DNA of 64,000 nucleotides from Blautia wexlerae DSM 19850 (GCF_025148125.1 NZ_CP102267.1:1808501-1872500); one strand, 5' to 3'. Positions 17,901 to 27,693 are shown, numbered from the stretch's first letter. Made by a program: numbers and translations. Notes: generated from the sequence alone by a model not told the origin.

Positions 17901-18350
17901 ATGCAGAATGTAATTGACAAGATTGAGCTGACTTTTGCAGCTCTGGATGGTTTTCTGGGATGGTTCTTCGGTGACCTTGACGGTTTCCTCTACGCACTCA
18001 TCATCTTTGTGGTGATGGACTACTTTACAGGGATTTTAGCAGCAGGCGTGAAGAAGGAGCTTTCCAGTGCGGTGGGCTTTAAGGGCATCGCAAAGAAGGT
18101 GTGCATCTTCGTTCTCGTGGGTATTGCCAATATCCTGGATACGCAGGTTCTTCAGAACGGAACGGCGATTTGCACGGCAGTGATTTTCTTCTATCTGGCG
18201 AATGAGGGAATCAGCATTCTGGAAAATTCCGCAGCGATCGGAATCCCTATCCCTGCAAAACTGCGGGATATGCTCATCCAGCTTTCCGATGAAAAGAAGC
18301 TGCCGGGTAAGGATGAAAAGCCGGAAGATGACAACAAAACTGAGGAGTAA
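17901..18350 (+). CDS. Phage holin (toxin-secretion/phage-lysis holin family)
   Basis: 149 aa with three or four membrane helices. LYALIIFVVMDYFTGILAAG and AICTAVIFFYLANEGISILE are hallmark segments of the TcdE/phage-lysis holin family, and the charged C-terminal tail is typical. Holins permeabilise the cytoplasmic membrane so that endolysin reaches peptidoglycan. GGCGGAAAGGA precedes the ATG. With the LysM-like gene behind it, it forms the remains of a prophage lysis cassette. Confidence 0.85.
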   Translation: MQNVIDKIELTFAALDGFLGWFFGDLDGFLYALIIFVVMDYFTGILAAGVKKELSSAVGFKGIAKKVCIFVLVGIANILDTQVLQNGTAICTAVIFFYLANEGISILENSAAIGIPIPAKLRDMLIQLSDEKKLPGKDEKPEDDNKTEE

Positions 18351-18412
18351 GTAAAAATGGGGCGGCGTGGAGACGGTTTTCTGCGCCGCTCCGAAATTAA
18401 GGAGGAATCGAG

Positions 18413-18787
18413 ATGAGCCTGACAAAAGCTGTTTTAACAAGTCCGGACGAAAATCCATTCGGGAAGCCTGTGTATGTAAGGGGCGTTCTCTATCTGGATG
18501 ATGTCCCGGAGGATGACAGTGCCAATGATGCCGGAGATAGCAGTGTGGACAAGCCGGGGGATGCTGACAATGAAGAACCAGAAAATGGTGGCGGAAACAA
18601 TGACGCAGATCTGCCGCCGGAGCGGGAAGAAGCTCCCTCCGAATATGAAAATGACGGGAATACGGCAACGATTGGGTATGGTGAGCTGAAAACGCTTGGA
18701 GCTGAAAGCCGCTATGAAGAGATCAAGATGCTGAATGGTATGAAGGATAACGTCCTTTCTGTTGGTTTTGTGCTGTTAATTCCATAA
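18413..18787 (+). CDS. LysM-like cell-wall-binding protein, probable endolysin remnant
   Basis: 124 aa. A short head (NPFGKPVYVRGVLYLDDV) is followed by an acidic low-complexity linker (about residues 35-85). The C-terminal module IGYGELKTLGAESRYEEIKM...NVLSVGFVLLIP has the spacing of a LysM repeat (Y-EI--LN-------VG--L-IP). LysM modules bind peptidoglycan. A GGAGG site precedes the ATG. No catalytic lysozyme or amidase domain is present, so it is either a binding-only protein or a deleted endolysin. Confidence 0.55.
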   Translation: MSLTKAVLTSPDENPFGKPVYVRGVLYLDDVPEDDSANDAGDSSVDKPGDADNEEPENGGGNNDADLPPEREEAPSEYENDGNTATIGYGELKTLGAESRYEEIKMLNGMKDNVLSVGFVLLIP

Positions 18788-18804
18788 GGAATTGCCTTGG
18801 CAGT

Positions 18805-19574
18805 GTGTCGTTTGGATGCACTAAGCTGATCCTTACCATCCTTTCCGCTTTGGCACAGGATGAAAGCAGATCCATCTCGGATAACATCCGCTGGTCCATC
18901 CAGAAGAAATTCCAGCGGGGTGAGGCAATGGTGGACTTAAGCCGGATGCTGGGATATGACAAGGGAGAGAACGGGGAATGGGTCATCAACCCGAAGCAGG
19001 CAGAGATTGTTCGATACATTTTTGAACGCTATGTGTGCGGTGTATCCGCAACTGCCATCGCCAAGGAACTCAATGCGATGGGGAAGAAAACAGTGCGGGG
19101 CAGCATCTGGAGGGCAGACGCAGTGCTGTTTATCCTCCGAAATGAAAAGTATGTGGGTGACTGCGAAAGCCAGAAAACTGTCACAAAAAACTTCCTGACC
19201 CATGAAGTCAGTATCAACGAAGGAGATGCACCAAAGTATTATGTGACAGACCATCATGTAGCAATCATTGACCGGCATACCTGGAATCAGGCACAGATGA
19301 TGCTTTTGGGAGGAGAAGAAGCCAGGGATAAAAAAGAAAAGAAGCGCCGGGCAAACAATGCTTCCCCGTTTACAAACCTGACCTATGGGGTGGACGGCTG
19401 CAATGAGCCGATGTTCAGAATCGGCTATAACACACCGCTTTACACCTACACGGATGAGCGTTCCGCAAAGGCAGAACCGTAGCCGAGAGAATAAATGGAA
19501 AGCACTTTGTGGAAACTATGTCGGTGGAGTTCTTGGAGTTCCTCACGGACTGTTATCGGGTGGTGTATTACTGA
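18805..19574 (+). pseudogene. Large serine recombinase, truncated and frameshifted
   Basis: It starts inside the resolvase domain (ILTILSALAQDESRSISDNI) and continues through the recombinase domain (NPKQAEIVRYIFERYVCGVS, WRADAVLFILRNEKYVGDCE) and part of the zinc ribbon. The catalytic N-terminal Ser region is missing. The true C terminus (HFVETMSVEFLEFLTDCYRV + VYY) is in another frame ending at 19574, so an internal deletion has shifted the frame. The whole protein would integrate or excise a phage or ICE; this one cannot. Confidence 0.85.
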
Positions 19575-19760
19575 TAAAGATGTTTGATAAATTGTGAATT
19601 TACAGACAGTTCAGAATATAAACTTGCAATTCGCTTGCTATTTTTGCGTCGTTGTGGTAAATTATAAACATAATGGGTGTATTATACTCTTCGCCGAGTA
19701 AAGCACCGAACAGCTTGGCTGTTTATGCGAGACAGACGAGCTGGAAAGGAGAGTGCAAAT

Positions 19761-21359
19761 ATGGGACTCTATTTAAATCCAGGGAATGAAACATTTGCAG
19801 AACTTGTTCAAGCAGATATTTATGTCGATAAAACAGGTTTGATTGCATATATGAATGGCTGTATTGGAAAAGCAAAACATTTGATTGCGTCCAGCAGACC
19901 GAGAAGATTCGGGAAAACATTGGCTGCTCAAATGCTAACTTCATATTACAGTAAAGGTTGCGATTCCAGTGAAGTCTTTAGCAATCTTGAAATTGCAAAA
20001 GATAAATCGTTTGAACTGCATCTCAATAAGTATGATGTAATTAGTCTTGATATTCAGTGGATGCGTGGCGTTGCAATCGGAAAAATTCAAGAGGGAGAAA
20101 ACACGACTGTATTAGGATATATACAGAGCGAGATATTGAAAGAACTTCGACAGGAATATCCTCAATATGTGAATGAAAAAGAAAATTCCGTTGCGGCAAC
20201 ACTTGCGAATATCAACCAAGAAACTAAGAAAAAGTTCATAATCATCATTGATGAGTGGGATTGTGTATTTAGAGAAGATAAGGAAAATCTTGCTTTGCAG
20301 TCTGAGTATATTAATTTTCTAAGAAGTCTTTTCAAGGGAGGCCCTGCTGATCGATTCGTAAAACTAGCATATATCACAGGTATTCTGCCAATCAAGAAAT
20401 ATGGTACACAGTCTGCTTTAAATAATTTTAGAGAACTTACCATGACCTCACCGGGAGGAATAGCAAAGTATATTGGATTCACGGAAGCAGAAGTTAAAGT
20501 GCTTTGCAAAGAGCATGATATGCCGTTTACAGAAATGAAGAAATGGTATGATGGCTATTATTTGAACCGGGTTGGTCATGTATACAGTCCGAATTCTGTA
20601 ATGGAAGCAATCAATAACGAAGAATTTCAAAATTATTGGTCACAAACTGAAACATATGAATCACTCAAAGTTTATATCGAAATGGACTTTGACGGCCTAA
20701 AGCAGAGAATTGTGGAAATGCTGGGCGGAGCAAGAATCAAAATAGAAGTAGGTTCTTTCCAAAATGATATGACCACATTCCACTGTGCAGATGATGTTTT
20801 GACCTTACTGATTCATCTGGGATACCTTGCCTATGACAGCAAAACTGAAAAAGCATTTATTCCGAATGAAGAAGTCCGCAGTGCATTCGTTCTTGCAATC
20901 AGAAATAGAGGTTGGGATGAAGTTTACAAGGCAATCGAAAATTCAGAAAAACTTCTAAAAGCGACCCTTGCAATGAATGAAACAGCAGTAGCAAAAATGC
21001 TACAGGATGTTCATATGCAAAACAGCTCCAGCCTTGTGTATAACAATGAGGTATCGCTGGCAAGTATTATTCAGCTTGCGTATTACACAGCAGCAAAGGA
21101 GTACACAATCATAAGAGAACTGCCTGCCGGTGAAGGATTTGCTGATATGGTTTTCATTCCCAAACGAACCTCAAAGAAGCCGGCATTGGTTGTAGAACTG
21201 AAATGGGATAAGAGTGCTGAAGGTGCTATTTCCCAGATTAAAGATAAAAAATATGTTACTGCACTGGAAGAATACAAAGGAAATATCCTACTTGTAGGAA
21301 TCAACTACGATAGGAAAACTAAGGAACATCAGTGCAAGATTGAAAAATACGAAATGTAA
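19761..21359 (+). CDS. AAA-ATPase-like / PD-(D/E)XK nuclease protein (PF09820 plus PF08011 type)
   Basis: 532 aa. It begins MGLYLNPGNETFAELVQADI + YVDKTGLI, the standard start of the AAA-ATPase-like family. The P-loop is ASSRPRRFGKTL (about residues 43-54) and a Walker-B-like IIIIDEWDCVF follows near 176. The C terminus has the PD-(D/E)XK_9 nuclease core ADMVFIPKR...ALVVELKWDKSAEGAISQI (E-x-K near residue 480). Such genes are abundant in gut anaerobes, often multicopy, with unknown function. GGAAAGGAG supports the start at 19761. Confidence 0.88.
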   Translation: MGLYLNPGNETFAELVQADIYVDKTGLIAYMNGCIGKAKHLIASSRPRRFGKTLAAQMLTSYYSKGCDSSEVFSNLEIAKDKSFELHLNKYDVISLDIQWMRGVAIGKIQEGENTTVLGYIQSEILKELRQEYPQYVNEKENSVAATLANINQETKKKFIIIIDEWDCVFREDKENLALQSEYINFLRSLFKGGPADRFVKLAYITGILPIKKYGTQSALNNFRELTMTSPGGIAKYIGFTEAEVKVLCKEHDMPFTEMKKWYDGYYLNRVGHVYSPNSVMEAINNEEFQNYWSQTETYESLKVYIEMDFDGLKQRIVEMLGGARIKIEVGSFQNDMTTFHCADDVLTLLIHLGYLAYDSKTEKAFIPNEEVRSAFVLAIRNRGWDEVYKAIENSEKLLKATLAMNETAVAKMLQDVHMQNSSSLVYNNEVSLASIIQLAYYTAAKEYTIIRELPAGEGFADMVFIPKRTSKKPALVVELKWDKSAEGAISQIKDKKYVTALEEYKGNILLVGINYDRKTKEHQCKIEKYEM

Positions 21360-21377
21360 ATAGTACAAAAATATCTT

Positions 21378-21448
21378 AGCCCACCATGTGAGCATCCAAC
21401 TTCGTAATGATTTTACGGAGAAGGAAACTTACATGGTGGGCTATTTTT
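21378..21448 (+). terminator. Terminator after the AAA/PD-(D/E)XK gene
   Basis: Perfect 12-bp arms AGCCCACCATGT (21378-21389) and ACATGGTGGGCT (21431-21442), followed by ATTTTTAT. Confidence 0.75.
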
Positions 21449-21450
21449 AT

Positions 21451-21524
21451 ACTGCCCGCTATACCACAGACAGCACCCAAGAAAAATCAAGGGTGCCGCT
21501 GTGTCGCTTATGCGGGCAGTTTTC
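21451..21524. terminator. Second nested hairpin
   Basis: ACTGCCCGC (21451-21459) pairs with GCGGGCAGT (21512-21520). Inside it GACAGCACCC pairs with GGGTGCCGCTGT. TTTTC follows. It may terminate transcription from either side. Confidence 0.5.
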
Positions 21525-21581
21525 TGTTATGTAGTTTGAACTTTTGTAGTTATGCTGTGTTCAGACGGTGCGCCTGAGAAT

Positions 21582-21800
21582 TCAAATTCCTAATCCATAT
21601 AAAATCGCCTTTAACTCTTTTACAGTCCTTGTGAGAATTTCCTCTTCGGTAGCATTGCAGTCCAGCAGCAGACGGTGGAGTTCGGAGTCTGCCGTGGATA
21701 CAGAGTGATGAAGGCTGTCTACCAAGAGATCATCTGTGGATACCTTGGTCTTGCCATAGGATATCACCGCCGTTTCTTTTATTGTACCATAAAACGGCAA
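21582..21800 (-). CDS. Small hypothetical protein or gene end
   Basis: Up to 72 codons on the minus strand ending EEEILTRTVKELKAILYGLG + I. The only start is TTG and upstream codons stay open, so this may be the 3' end of a larger lost gene. No family is recognised. 21801-21950 shows nothing else. Confidence 0.25.
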   Translation of the reverse strand: MPFYGTIKETAVISYGKTKVSTDDLLVDSLHHSVSTADSELHRLLLDCNATEEEILTRTVKELKAILYGLGI

Positions 21801-21954
21801 TAACAGCCAGAAATATTTGGCTAAATATCAATATGCCAGCACACTAGCAAATTGAGGAAAAGGCTGCAACTACAAACATTTTTCCGAAAATACTCTAAAT
21901 CAAAACAATTTTTTTAGTACTGTATTTGTTAGTATGGAAAAACTTGGGAATATC

Positions 21955-21963
21955 TGGTATAAT
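21955..21963 (+). promoter_or_regulatory. Extended -10 promoter (TGGTATAAT) for the glycosyltransferase pair
   Basis: TG-n-TATAAT with a poor -35. The expected transcription start falls at the beginning of the 23-bp element at 21971-21993. Confidence 0.6.
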
Positions 21964-21970
21964 GAATAGC

Positions 21971-21993
21971 AGATAATTAGCAGTTATCCATTA
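21971..21993 (+). repeat. 23-bp element, left copy of a perfect inverted pair
   Basis: AGATAATTAGCAGTTATCCA followed by TTA. The exact reverse complement is at 27671-27693. It lies just after the TATAAT of this promoter, within the transcribed leader. Confidence 0.85.
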
Positions 21994-22038
21994 TCTCTAA
22001 TTGTATTAAGGATATTCTTTTTCAGAGGAATGGTATAC

Positions 22039-23226
22039 ATGAAATCAAATCGCCTATTTATAAAAACCAAAAATAAAAAGATAGAGTATATGCAGGATAA
22101 AATTTTAGAATTACTATTTTATATTTTCAGAATATTTCCTGTTCAAAAAAGGAAAATTGTTGTTTCATGTTTCAAAAATCACGGTTATTGTGATAGCCCC
22201 AAATATATTATTCAACAACTGTTAAAATTAGATTGCACGGCAAACATAGTCTGGCTATGCGATTTTGAAAATCCACCTGAAATGCCAGCTTGCATACGTC
22301 AAGTTCCATATCATTCGATCCGGGGAATTTACGAACAGGTAACAGCTCAAATATGGATTTCTAATCGCCGCAAGTCACGATATGTTCGAAAGCGAAAAAA
22401 TCAATATTATATCCAGACATGGCATGGTGGTGTTCGACTGAAAAATATGGAACGTGCAGCAATAAATAAGTTGTCCAAGAGGTATATTGATAGTGCAAAA
22501 AATGATTCTAAAATGATAAATTTATTCTTGTCTAATAGTGACTTTTCTACCTTTCTTATAAGAAGAGATATGTGGTATTCAGGAAAGATACTGCAAAAAG
22601 GACTTCCGCGAACGGATGTATTGTTAAACGGAGATCGTAATACTATAGCTAAAAAAGTAAAGTCTTGTCTATCAATTAATGAAGACAACAAAATATTATT
22701 ATATGCGCCTACTTTTCGAGCGGATATGGGAGTTACTCAATACACACTACCATCCAGTCAAATATTGACAGAACTGGAAAACTGTACAGGCAATAAGTGG
22801 ACGTTTGTCATTCATATGCATACAAATGTTTATAACCCCAAATGCTGGCCAGGGAATTCAGAAAAAGTAATAAATGCTTCATCTTATGAAGATGTACAGG
22901 AATTACTTATAGCAGCTGATTTTTTAATCAGTGATTATTCCAGTATTATTACAGATTTCGCATTATTAAATAAACCTATACTGATATATTGTCCAGATTT
23001 AGAGGATTATCTTTCGGACAGAGGATTTAATCAGGATTTTAATGCTTTGCCTTTTCCAAAAGCATATACAGTTTCTGAAGTTATAAATAAACTTCCAGCA
23101 GCTGTATCGCAAAAAGAAATAAATACATTGGATTGGATGAAGAAAGAGTATGGCCTGTGCGAAACCGGACGTGCTTCCAAAACAGTCGCAAATATAATAA
23201 AAAATGTACTGGAGGGAAAAGAATAA
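22039..23226 (+). CDS. CDP-glycerol:glycerophosphotransferase-family protein (TagB/TagF-like)
   Basis: 395 aa of the PF04464 family, which transfers glycerol-phosphate or related polyol-phosphate units onto teichoic acid or capsule precursors at the cytoplasmic face. Visible motifs: IQTWHGGVRLKNM (the conserved Q-WHG motif), LFLSNSDFSTFLIRRDM, LPRTDVL, ILLYAPTFRAD and LLIAADFLISDYSSIITDFA (the S-DYSS...D motif). AGAGGA precedes the ATG at 22039. Its stop overlaps the next gene's ATG by one base. It is an unusual neighbour for the STAND defence genes and shares a leader element with one of them. Confidence 0.85.
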   Translation: MKSNRLFIKTKNKKIEYMQDKILELLFYIFRIFPVQKRKIVVSCFKNHGYCDSPKYIIQQLLKLDCTANIVWLCDFENPPEMPACIRQVPYHSIRGIYEQVTAQIWISNRRKSRYVRKRKNQYYIQTWHGGVRLKNMERAAINKLSKRYIDSAKNDSKMINLFLSNSDFSTFLIRRDMWYSGKILQKGLPRTDVLLNGDRNTIAKKVKSCLSINEDNKILLYAPTFRADMGVTQYTLPSSQILTELENCTGNKWTFVIHMHTNVYNPKCWPGNSEKVINASSYEDVQELLIAADFLISDYSSIITDFALLNKPILIYCPDLEDYLSDRGFNQDFNALPFPKAYTVSEVINKLPAAVSQKEINTLDWMKKEYGLCETGRASKTVANIIKNVLEGKE

Positions 23227-24335
23227 TGCAAGGTCTTTCAACAATCATAACTTTTTATAATGGATTGTCTTCCTTAAAAATGTGTATCAATCTGCTGCAG
23301 GATGCATTAAAAGCAGAAGATATATATGAAATTATTGTCGTCAATGACAATCCAACCATGAATATTAACTTTTTAGAGGATGAATATTCTGTCCAGGTAT
23401 TAAATATGCCGGAAAATAAAGGGTATGCAGCAGCCTGTAATTATGCTGTTGATCACGCACGGTATGATACATTGCTGTTTATGGATTGTGATATCTATCC
23501 AACAGGTAATTGGCTACAAAACATGAAAAAAACATATGCAGATATAGGGGAAAAGGGATGTGTATCCGCGACAATCTATGAAACAGATTCCGGAAACTTA
23601 TTTGGATATGGTATGGGAATTTATGAAATTGATATTCTGTTGTTTCTTCGCCATGGAAAGCCTTCTGCATTCTCCCAAAAAGACCATGATGTTCCTCTTG
23701 TGTCTTCTGGCTGCATGATGATGAATCATAATTTATACCAGGAACTTGGCGGACAGGATGAAATGTGCATGAACATTCATTGCGATGTAGACCTGGCCTT
23801 TCGTGTTCGAAAAGCTGGCTATACAAACAGAATGTGCGCAAACGCCAAAGTTTTTCACCGTGGACAGATTTCAGGACCTATTCGGACAGTACCTTTTAGA
23901 CAAGATGTAAAAGCATATTTATTCAAAAAATGGGGCGATGAATTATATCAATTATGCAATGCTGAAAACTATTTAAAAGAGCTCTGGATGGAAGCAAATT
24001 ATAAAAAAATATCGCAAAAAAGTGTCATTGTTGTAAGTTTTAGTAATTCGTTATACCGTGATAAATACATAAAGCTGTTCACACAATTGTTTGACATTTC
24101 CATTTTGCAATTTTTAGATATAAAAAATGTTACCGGCGCCACACACATTATTTTGCAGGAAAATGTAACCTGGGATATATGCCGATTAAATATTCCTATT
24201 GTATATTTTGCAGATGATTACAGATTATTGCTGGATAACTACTATTGGTTTACAAATCGTAATGAAGAGGATATTATTTTTGATAAAAACGGGAACCTGA
24301 TGTACGGATCAGATTCCCTGGAAACTAATAGTTAA
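23226..24335 (+). CDS. Glycosyltransferase family 2 protein
   Basis: 369 aa. The GT-A start LSTIITFYNGLSSLKMCINL is followed by IIVVNDNPT, MPENKGYAAACNYAVDHA and LLFMDCDIYPTGNW, where the D-x-D binds the nucleotide sugar and metal. A second conserved block follows (VSSGCMMMNHNLYQELGGQD, HCDVDLAFRVRKAGY). The last ~120 residues form an extra alpha/beta region. The ATG at 23226 overlaps the TagF-like stop. The 3' end overlaps the convergent STAND gene by 11 bp. It likely decorates the product of the upstream gene. Confidence 0.85.
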   Translation: MQGLSTIITFYNGLSSLKMCINLLQDALKAEDIYEIIVVNDNPTMNINFLEDEYSVQVLNMPENKGYAAACNYAVDHARYDTLLFMDCDIYPTGNWLQNMKKTYADIGEKGCVSATIYETDSGNLFGYGMGIYEIDILLFLRHGKPSAFSQKDHDVPLVSSGCMMMNHNLYQELGGQDEMCMNIHCDVDLAFRVRKAGYTNRMCANAKVFHRGQISGPIRTVPFRQDVKAYLFKKWGDELYQLCNAENYLKELWMEANYKKISQKSVIVVSFSNSLYRDKYIKLFTQLFDISILQFLDIKNVTGATHIILQENVTWDICRLNIPIVYFADDYRLLLDNYYWFTNRNEEDIIFDKNGNLMYGSDSLETNS

Positions 24336-27300
24336 AGAATACATGTTTAAACTGTAAAGGCCAATAGCCGTCTGTCAAGATGTTTTCGCTCCCAGAGATA
24401 AGCTGGTTGTAGTAAGAAGAGAGATTATCGAAATAAGCCTTTTCAAACAGCTTATCTCTTTTTGATGTATCCCCCAAAATATTATAAATGAATAGCAAAT
24501 TGTAGATTAGCGGCTTGTGTGTTATCGGGGAGACCTTGAATTTTTGATAAAGAGCATATGCCTGTTCAAGTTCTTCCTTAGCTGGCACATATTTACTTTG
24601 CAGAATGTAGGCAGCGCCTAAATTTGTATGCAGCTTTACTATTCCATCTTTATTCACCCTTTGAGCGGAAATTACAAGATCCTTTTGCCATGTGGAAAAT
24701 GCAGCTTCAGCTTTATTACTGAAATATTGAATAATTCCTAATAAATTTCTGCTTTTTATTTCCATTGCTGTTCCATTAATTTCAAGTGCACGGTTCAGTG
24801 CCAAATCTGCCAGATACTCTGCATCCTCCAGCTTATCTGTTAGTAAATCCACAAAAGCTTCCTGCGCAAGAATTTCAGCACTTCGATTGATGGTTGCTTT
24901 TTCAGAAATGTGTTTTTCTACCGCTTTGCTAAAATATAGAATTGTATTTTCCTTATCTTCATAGGCACGATAATAAATATAAGCTTTGTCTGAATAAGAG
25001 ACACTTTCCCACTGTGGTTCTTTACATTCTTTCGCTATTTTTAATGATTCATCAATTGACAATAATGCGTTTTCTATATCATTTATCGCTAAATATACGA
25101 CAGAATACCGATTGTACATAATGAAATCATAAAAGTTATTCCGTCCTTTATACTTCTTGAAATAATCTAAGACGATTAATGCATCGTCATAATCCGCTGC
25201 TGAAATACAGGCATTTGAGTACCTGTGAAAGAAACGGCAGGTATCAATGGACGTAAATTCCGAAATACTGTATTGCTGCAATATTTTATAGGCTTTCTTA
25301 TAATAATATACGCTTTGAGACAAATCCTGATAAATTCTGTATGCGTCTGCCACTGCATAGTAGACATGAAATTTTGCTCCTGCATCCATAAATTCTGCAA
25401 AGGGGTTAGGCACTGATTCTTCGGAAGCATCCTGAGTTTTCGGAACATCTTTTAATAGCTCTGTGCCAATATGTATGACTGCCTGAAAATTTCTTTTGTC
25501 ACATTCGCTTGAGATAGAAGATATTCCAAACCTGACAGCTTCTTCATATTCGGAAGCGCGTATATAACAGTCAAAAATTGCTGTTGTCCTAAGGTTGGAT
25601 TTGTACCAGGCATTTTCATTTAGCCACTTAATAATTTTCAGAGAAAGCGAGCGGTCATTCTGATAAAATTGGTACCCTTCAAAATATCTGTAAATATTGT
25701 CATGGTAAAATACAATTTTAGGGTATTTATCCATGTACTTAAAAAATAAAGATTGACTTAATTCAAATAACATATCACCGTCTATATTTAAACTAGCCAA
25801 AAAATCAACAGGTGTTTCTCCTCCAAAATACAATATTGACTTCACAACAACTTTAAATGCATCGAAATATCCCAATGTGGTATCAAAAGAGAATTTTTTA
25901 TGCATTTGCAGTTGGAAGCGTTGATCGATAATTTCCTTGCTTTTTACAGGTACTTTATTTATAAAGTTTTCAATTTCTTCTTTTTTTGAAGGAATCACCA
26001 TATTATGTGTTGATATATTAATTAAATTCTGGTCATAAAACCAGTGAATCAGCATAATAATATCAAATGGTCGTTTTCCGCTTTTGTTTAATAGCAGGCG
26101 CGTAAAATAATCAAACCCTTGCAAATTGGGAATAGCATGATAATACAATGTTTTCGCATCATTGTTCTGCATTTCACCGCAAGTATACACATACGAAGCC
26201 ACGTCTTCGTATTCGTTTATTTTAGCCAAAAATTCATTTACAAATCCCTGAGAGTCAAGAGGCACAATTTCTGTATTTGTGCCTAAAGAAAAAATCATTT
26301 CAGGAAAACATTCCTGTAAATGTGCAATCAGGAAATATATGATATCCAGAGTTTCTTTATCCAGACATTGTAAATTGTCTATTGTCCAAATTAAAGAAAC
26401 TCCGCCTACTATATTACAAGAGAAGAAAAGAAGTGCCTCTTTCAGATAATATAAGATATCAGGATCTAATTTCTTATGAAATACAAAAGAAAAAACTGCC
26501 TCACTTACTTTTGAGTTCCCATAATATTGCTTGATTATTTTAGAAAAATCATCTAATGTGCAGCTGATATTTCCAGTGCCATAAGGTAACCCCAGACAAG
26601 CACATAAAAATTCTCTTAAAATTTCAAATCCGTTTTGTTTTTTTGCATCGCAATATAACGTCTGAAAATTATAACTTTTAGCAGAATTTATTATTTCAGA
26701 CAATAGCCGTGTTTTTCCTGTTCCTGATTTCCCAGTTATATTAAGCATATAAATTGGGCTGAATCCGTTGCCCTTCAGAAGCGGAAGAATTTTACTGCTT
26801 AAGAAATTCTGTACATTCTCTCCTACCAATGGATAGTAGATGAGTTTTGTTGGATCTATAAATCCTCCGGGAACTTTTTTGGAATATGTATGACCATTGC
26901 ACTTATATTTTAAAGTAAGTGCGGGTATATGCTTCACGGTGTAAGAGCTTAATACTTCAGCGCGTATTTGTATAACACGGTTACTTCCCTGCAGCATATT
27001 AAAACAATTGTGGATTTCAGGAACATGAAATATAATATCTGCCATTTTCGGTAATGTGCAGGTTACATCTGAAACAGTTGCACTATACAAATTAGTCAGA
27101 TAAATATCAATGTAAAAAATATTATCTCGTTGCAATACGAGTTCCGATTCTTCTGTATATTTTTCCGTATCTTCAAATACACTAAAAAAACGAGATATTC
27201 TTAAATCATTTTTTATTATTTCATTTGATTTTTCAAAACCATATTGAAAACGTGGAAGAATTGATAATTCCTGATACAGACGGTTCCCATATATGAAAGT

Positions 27301-27648
27301 GACAGAAAAATTATGCTTGGCAGCAACTATGGAAACATGTTTAACCGCATTTCTGGTAATATCACTTGTAGAGAAATAAATCAGCTCATTAATTCCTTTT
27401 GAAATAACCAAAATAACATTTTTAGATATTTTCTCAAGACCAAGGGCACGATTGTGCCTCTTGCATTCAGCCCATATTTCATAGGGGACATCCTGTGCAG
27501 TTCCTACAATGTCTTTTCCACCATCTTTTTTCAAACGCGTACCGTGTATGGTAATATTTTTGTTTTTATAATGCAAGGTCAGGTATTCCGTGCAAAGCTG
27601 TTCAAACTCCTCGTCTGTAAGGCTGTGTATATATTGCTGGATGTTCAT
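24325..27648 (-). CDS. STAND NTPase with N-terminal Mrr-like nuclease and C-terminal TPRs (Avs4-like layout)
   Basis: 1107 aa. Residues 1-110 form a restriction-endonuclease fold: KKDGGKDIVGTAQDVPYEIW then AECKRH, giving D46...E61-x-K63 of the PD-(D/E)xK site. The STAND NTPase has P-loop ITGKSGTGKTRLL (about 304-316) and Walker B SLIWTIDNLQCLD (about 420-432). TPR-like hairpins fill residues ~730-1107 (AVADAYRIYQDLSQSVYYYK, LHTNLGAAYILQSKYVPAKE). Antiviral STAND proteins of type Avs4 pair an Mrr-type nuclease with such a sensor and degrade DNA after recognising a phage protein. Whether the sensor here is orthologous is unknown. ATG at 27648 with GGAGATG-like site upstream. Confidence 0.82.
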   Translation of the reverse strand: MNIQQYIHSLTDEEFEQLCTEYLTLHYKNKNITIHGTRLKKDGGKDIVGTAQDVPYEIWAECKRHNRALGLEKISKNVILVISKGINELIYFSTSDITRNAVKHVSIVAAKHNFSVTFIYGNRLYQELSILPRFQYGFEKSNEIIKNDLRISRFFSVFEDTEKYTEESELVLQRDNIFYIDIYLTNLYSATVSDVTCTLPKMADIIFHVPEIHNCFNMLQGSNRVIQIRAEVLSSYTVKHIPALTLKYKCNGHTYSKKVPGGFIDPTKLIYYPLVGENVQNFLSSKILPLLKGNGFSPIYMLNITGKSGTGKTRLLSEIINSAKSYNFQTLYCDAKKQNGFEILREFLCACLGLPYGTGNISCTLDDFSKIIKQYYGNSKVSEAVFSFVFHKKLDPDILYYLKEALLFFSCNIVGGVSLIWTIDNLQCLDKETLDIIYFLIAHLQECFPEMIFSLGTNTEIVPLDSQGFVNEFLAKINEYEDVASYVYTCGEMQNNDAKTLYYHAIPNLQGFDYFTRLLLNKSGKRPFDIIMLIHWFYDQNLINISTHNMVIPSKKEEIENFINKVPVKSKEIIDQRFQLQMHKKFSFDTTLGYFDAFKVVVKSILYFGGETPVDFLASLNIDGDMLFELSQSLFFKYMDKYPKIVFYHDNIYRYFEGYQFYQNDRSLSLKIIKWLNENAWYKSNLRTTAIFDCYIRASEYEEAVRFGISSISSECDKRNFQAVIHIGTELLKDVPKTQDASEESVPNPFAEFMDAGAKFHVYYAVADAYRIYQDLSQSVYYYKKAYKILQQYSISEFTSIDTCRFFHRYSNACISAADYDDALIVLDYFKKYKGRNNFYDFIMYNRYSVVYLAINDIENALLSIDESLKIAKECKEPQWESVSYSDKAYIYYRAYEDKENTILYFSKAVEKHISEKATINRSAEILAQEAFVDLLTDKLEDAEYLADLALNRALEINGTAMEIKSRNLLGIIQYFSNKAEAAFSTWQKDLVISAQRVNKDGIVKLHTNLGAAYILQSKYVPAKEELEQAYALYQKFKVSPITHKPLIYNLLFIYNILGDTSKRDKLFEKAYFDNLSSYYNQLISGSENILTDGYWPLQFKHVFFNY

Positions 27649-27670
27649 TTGTATTCATCTCCATAGGAAG

Positions 27671-27693
27671 TAATGGATAACTGCTAATTATCT
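27671..27693 (-). repeat. 23-bp element, right copy of the inverted pair
   Basis: Exact reverse complement of 21971-21993, read in the same sense relative to the STAND gene as the left copy is to the TagF-like gene. On the minus strand it immediately follows TATAAT (27694-27699) and lies 22 bases before the start codon. Confidence 0.85.
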
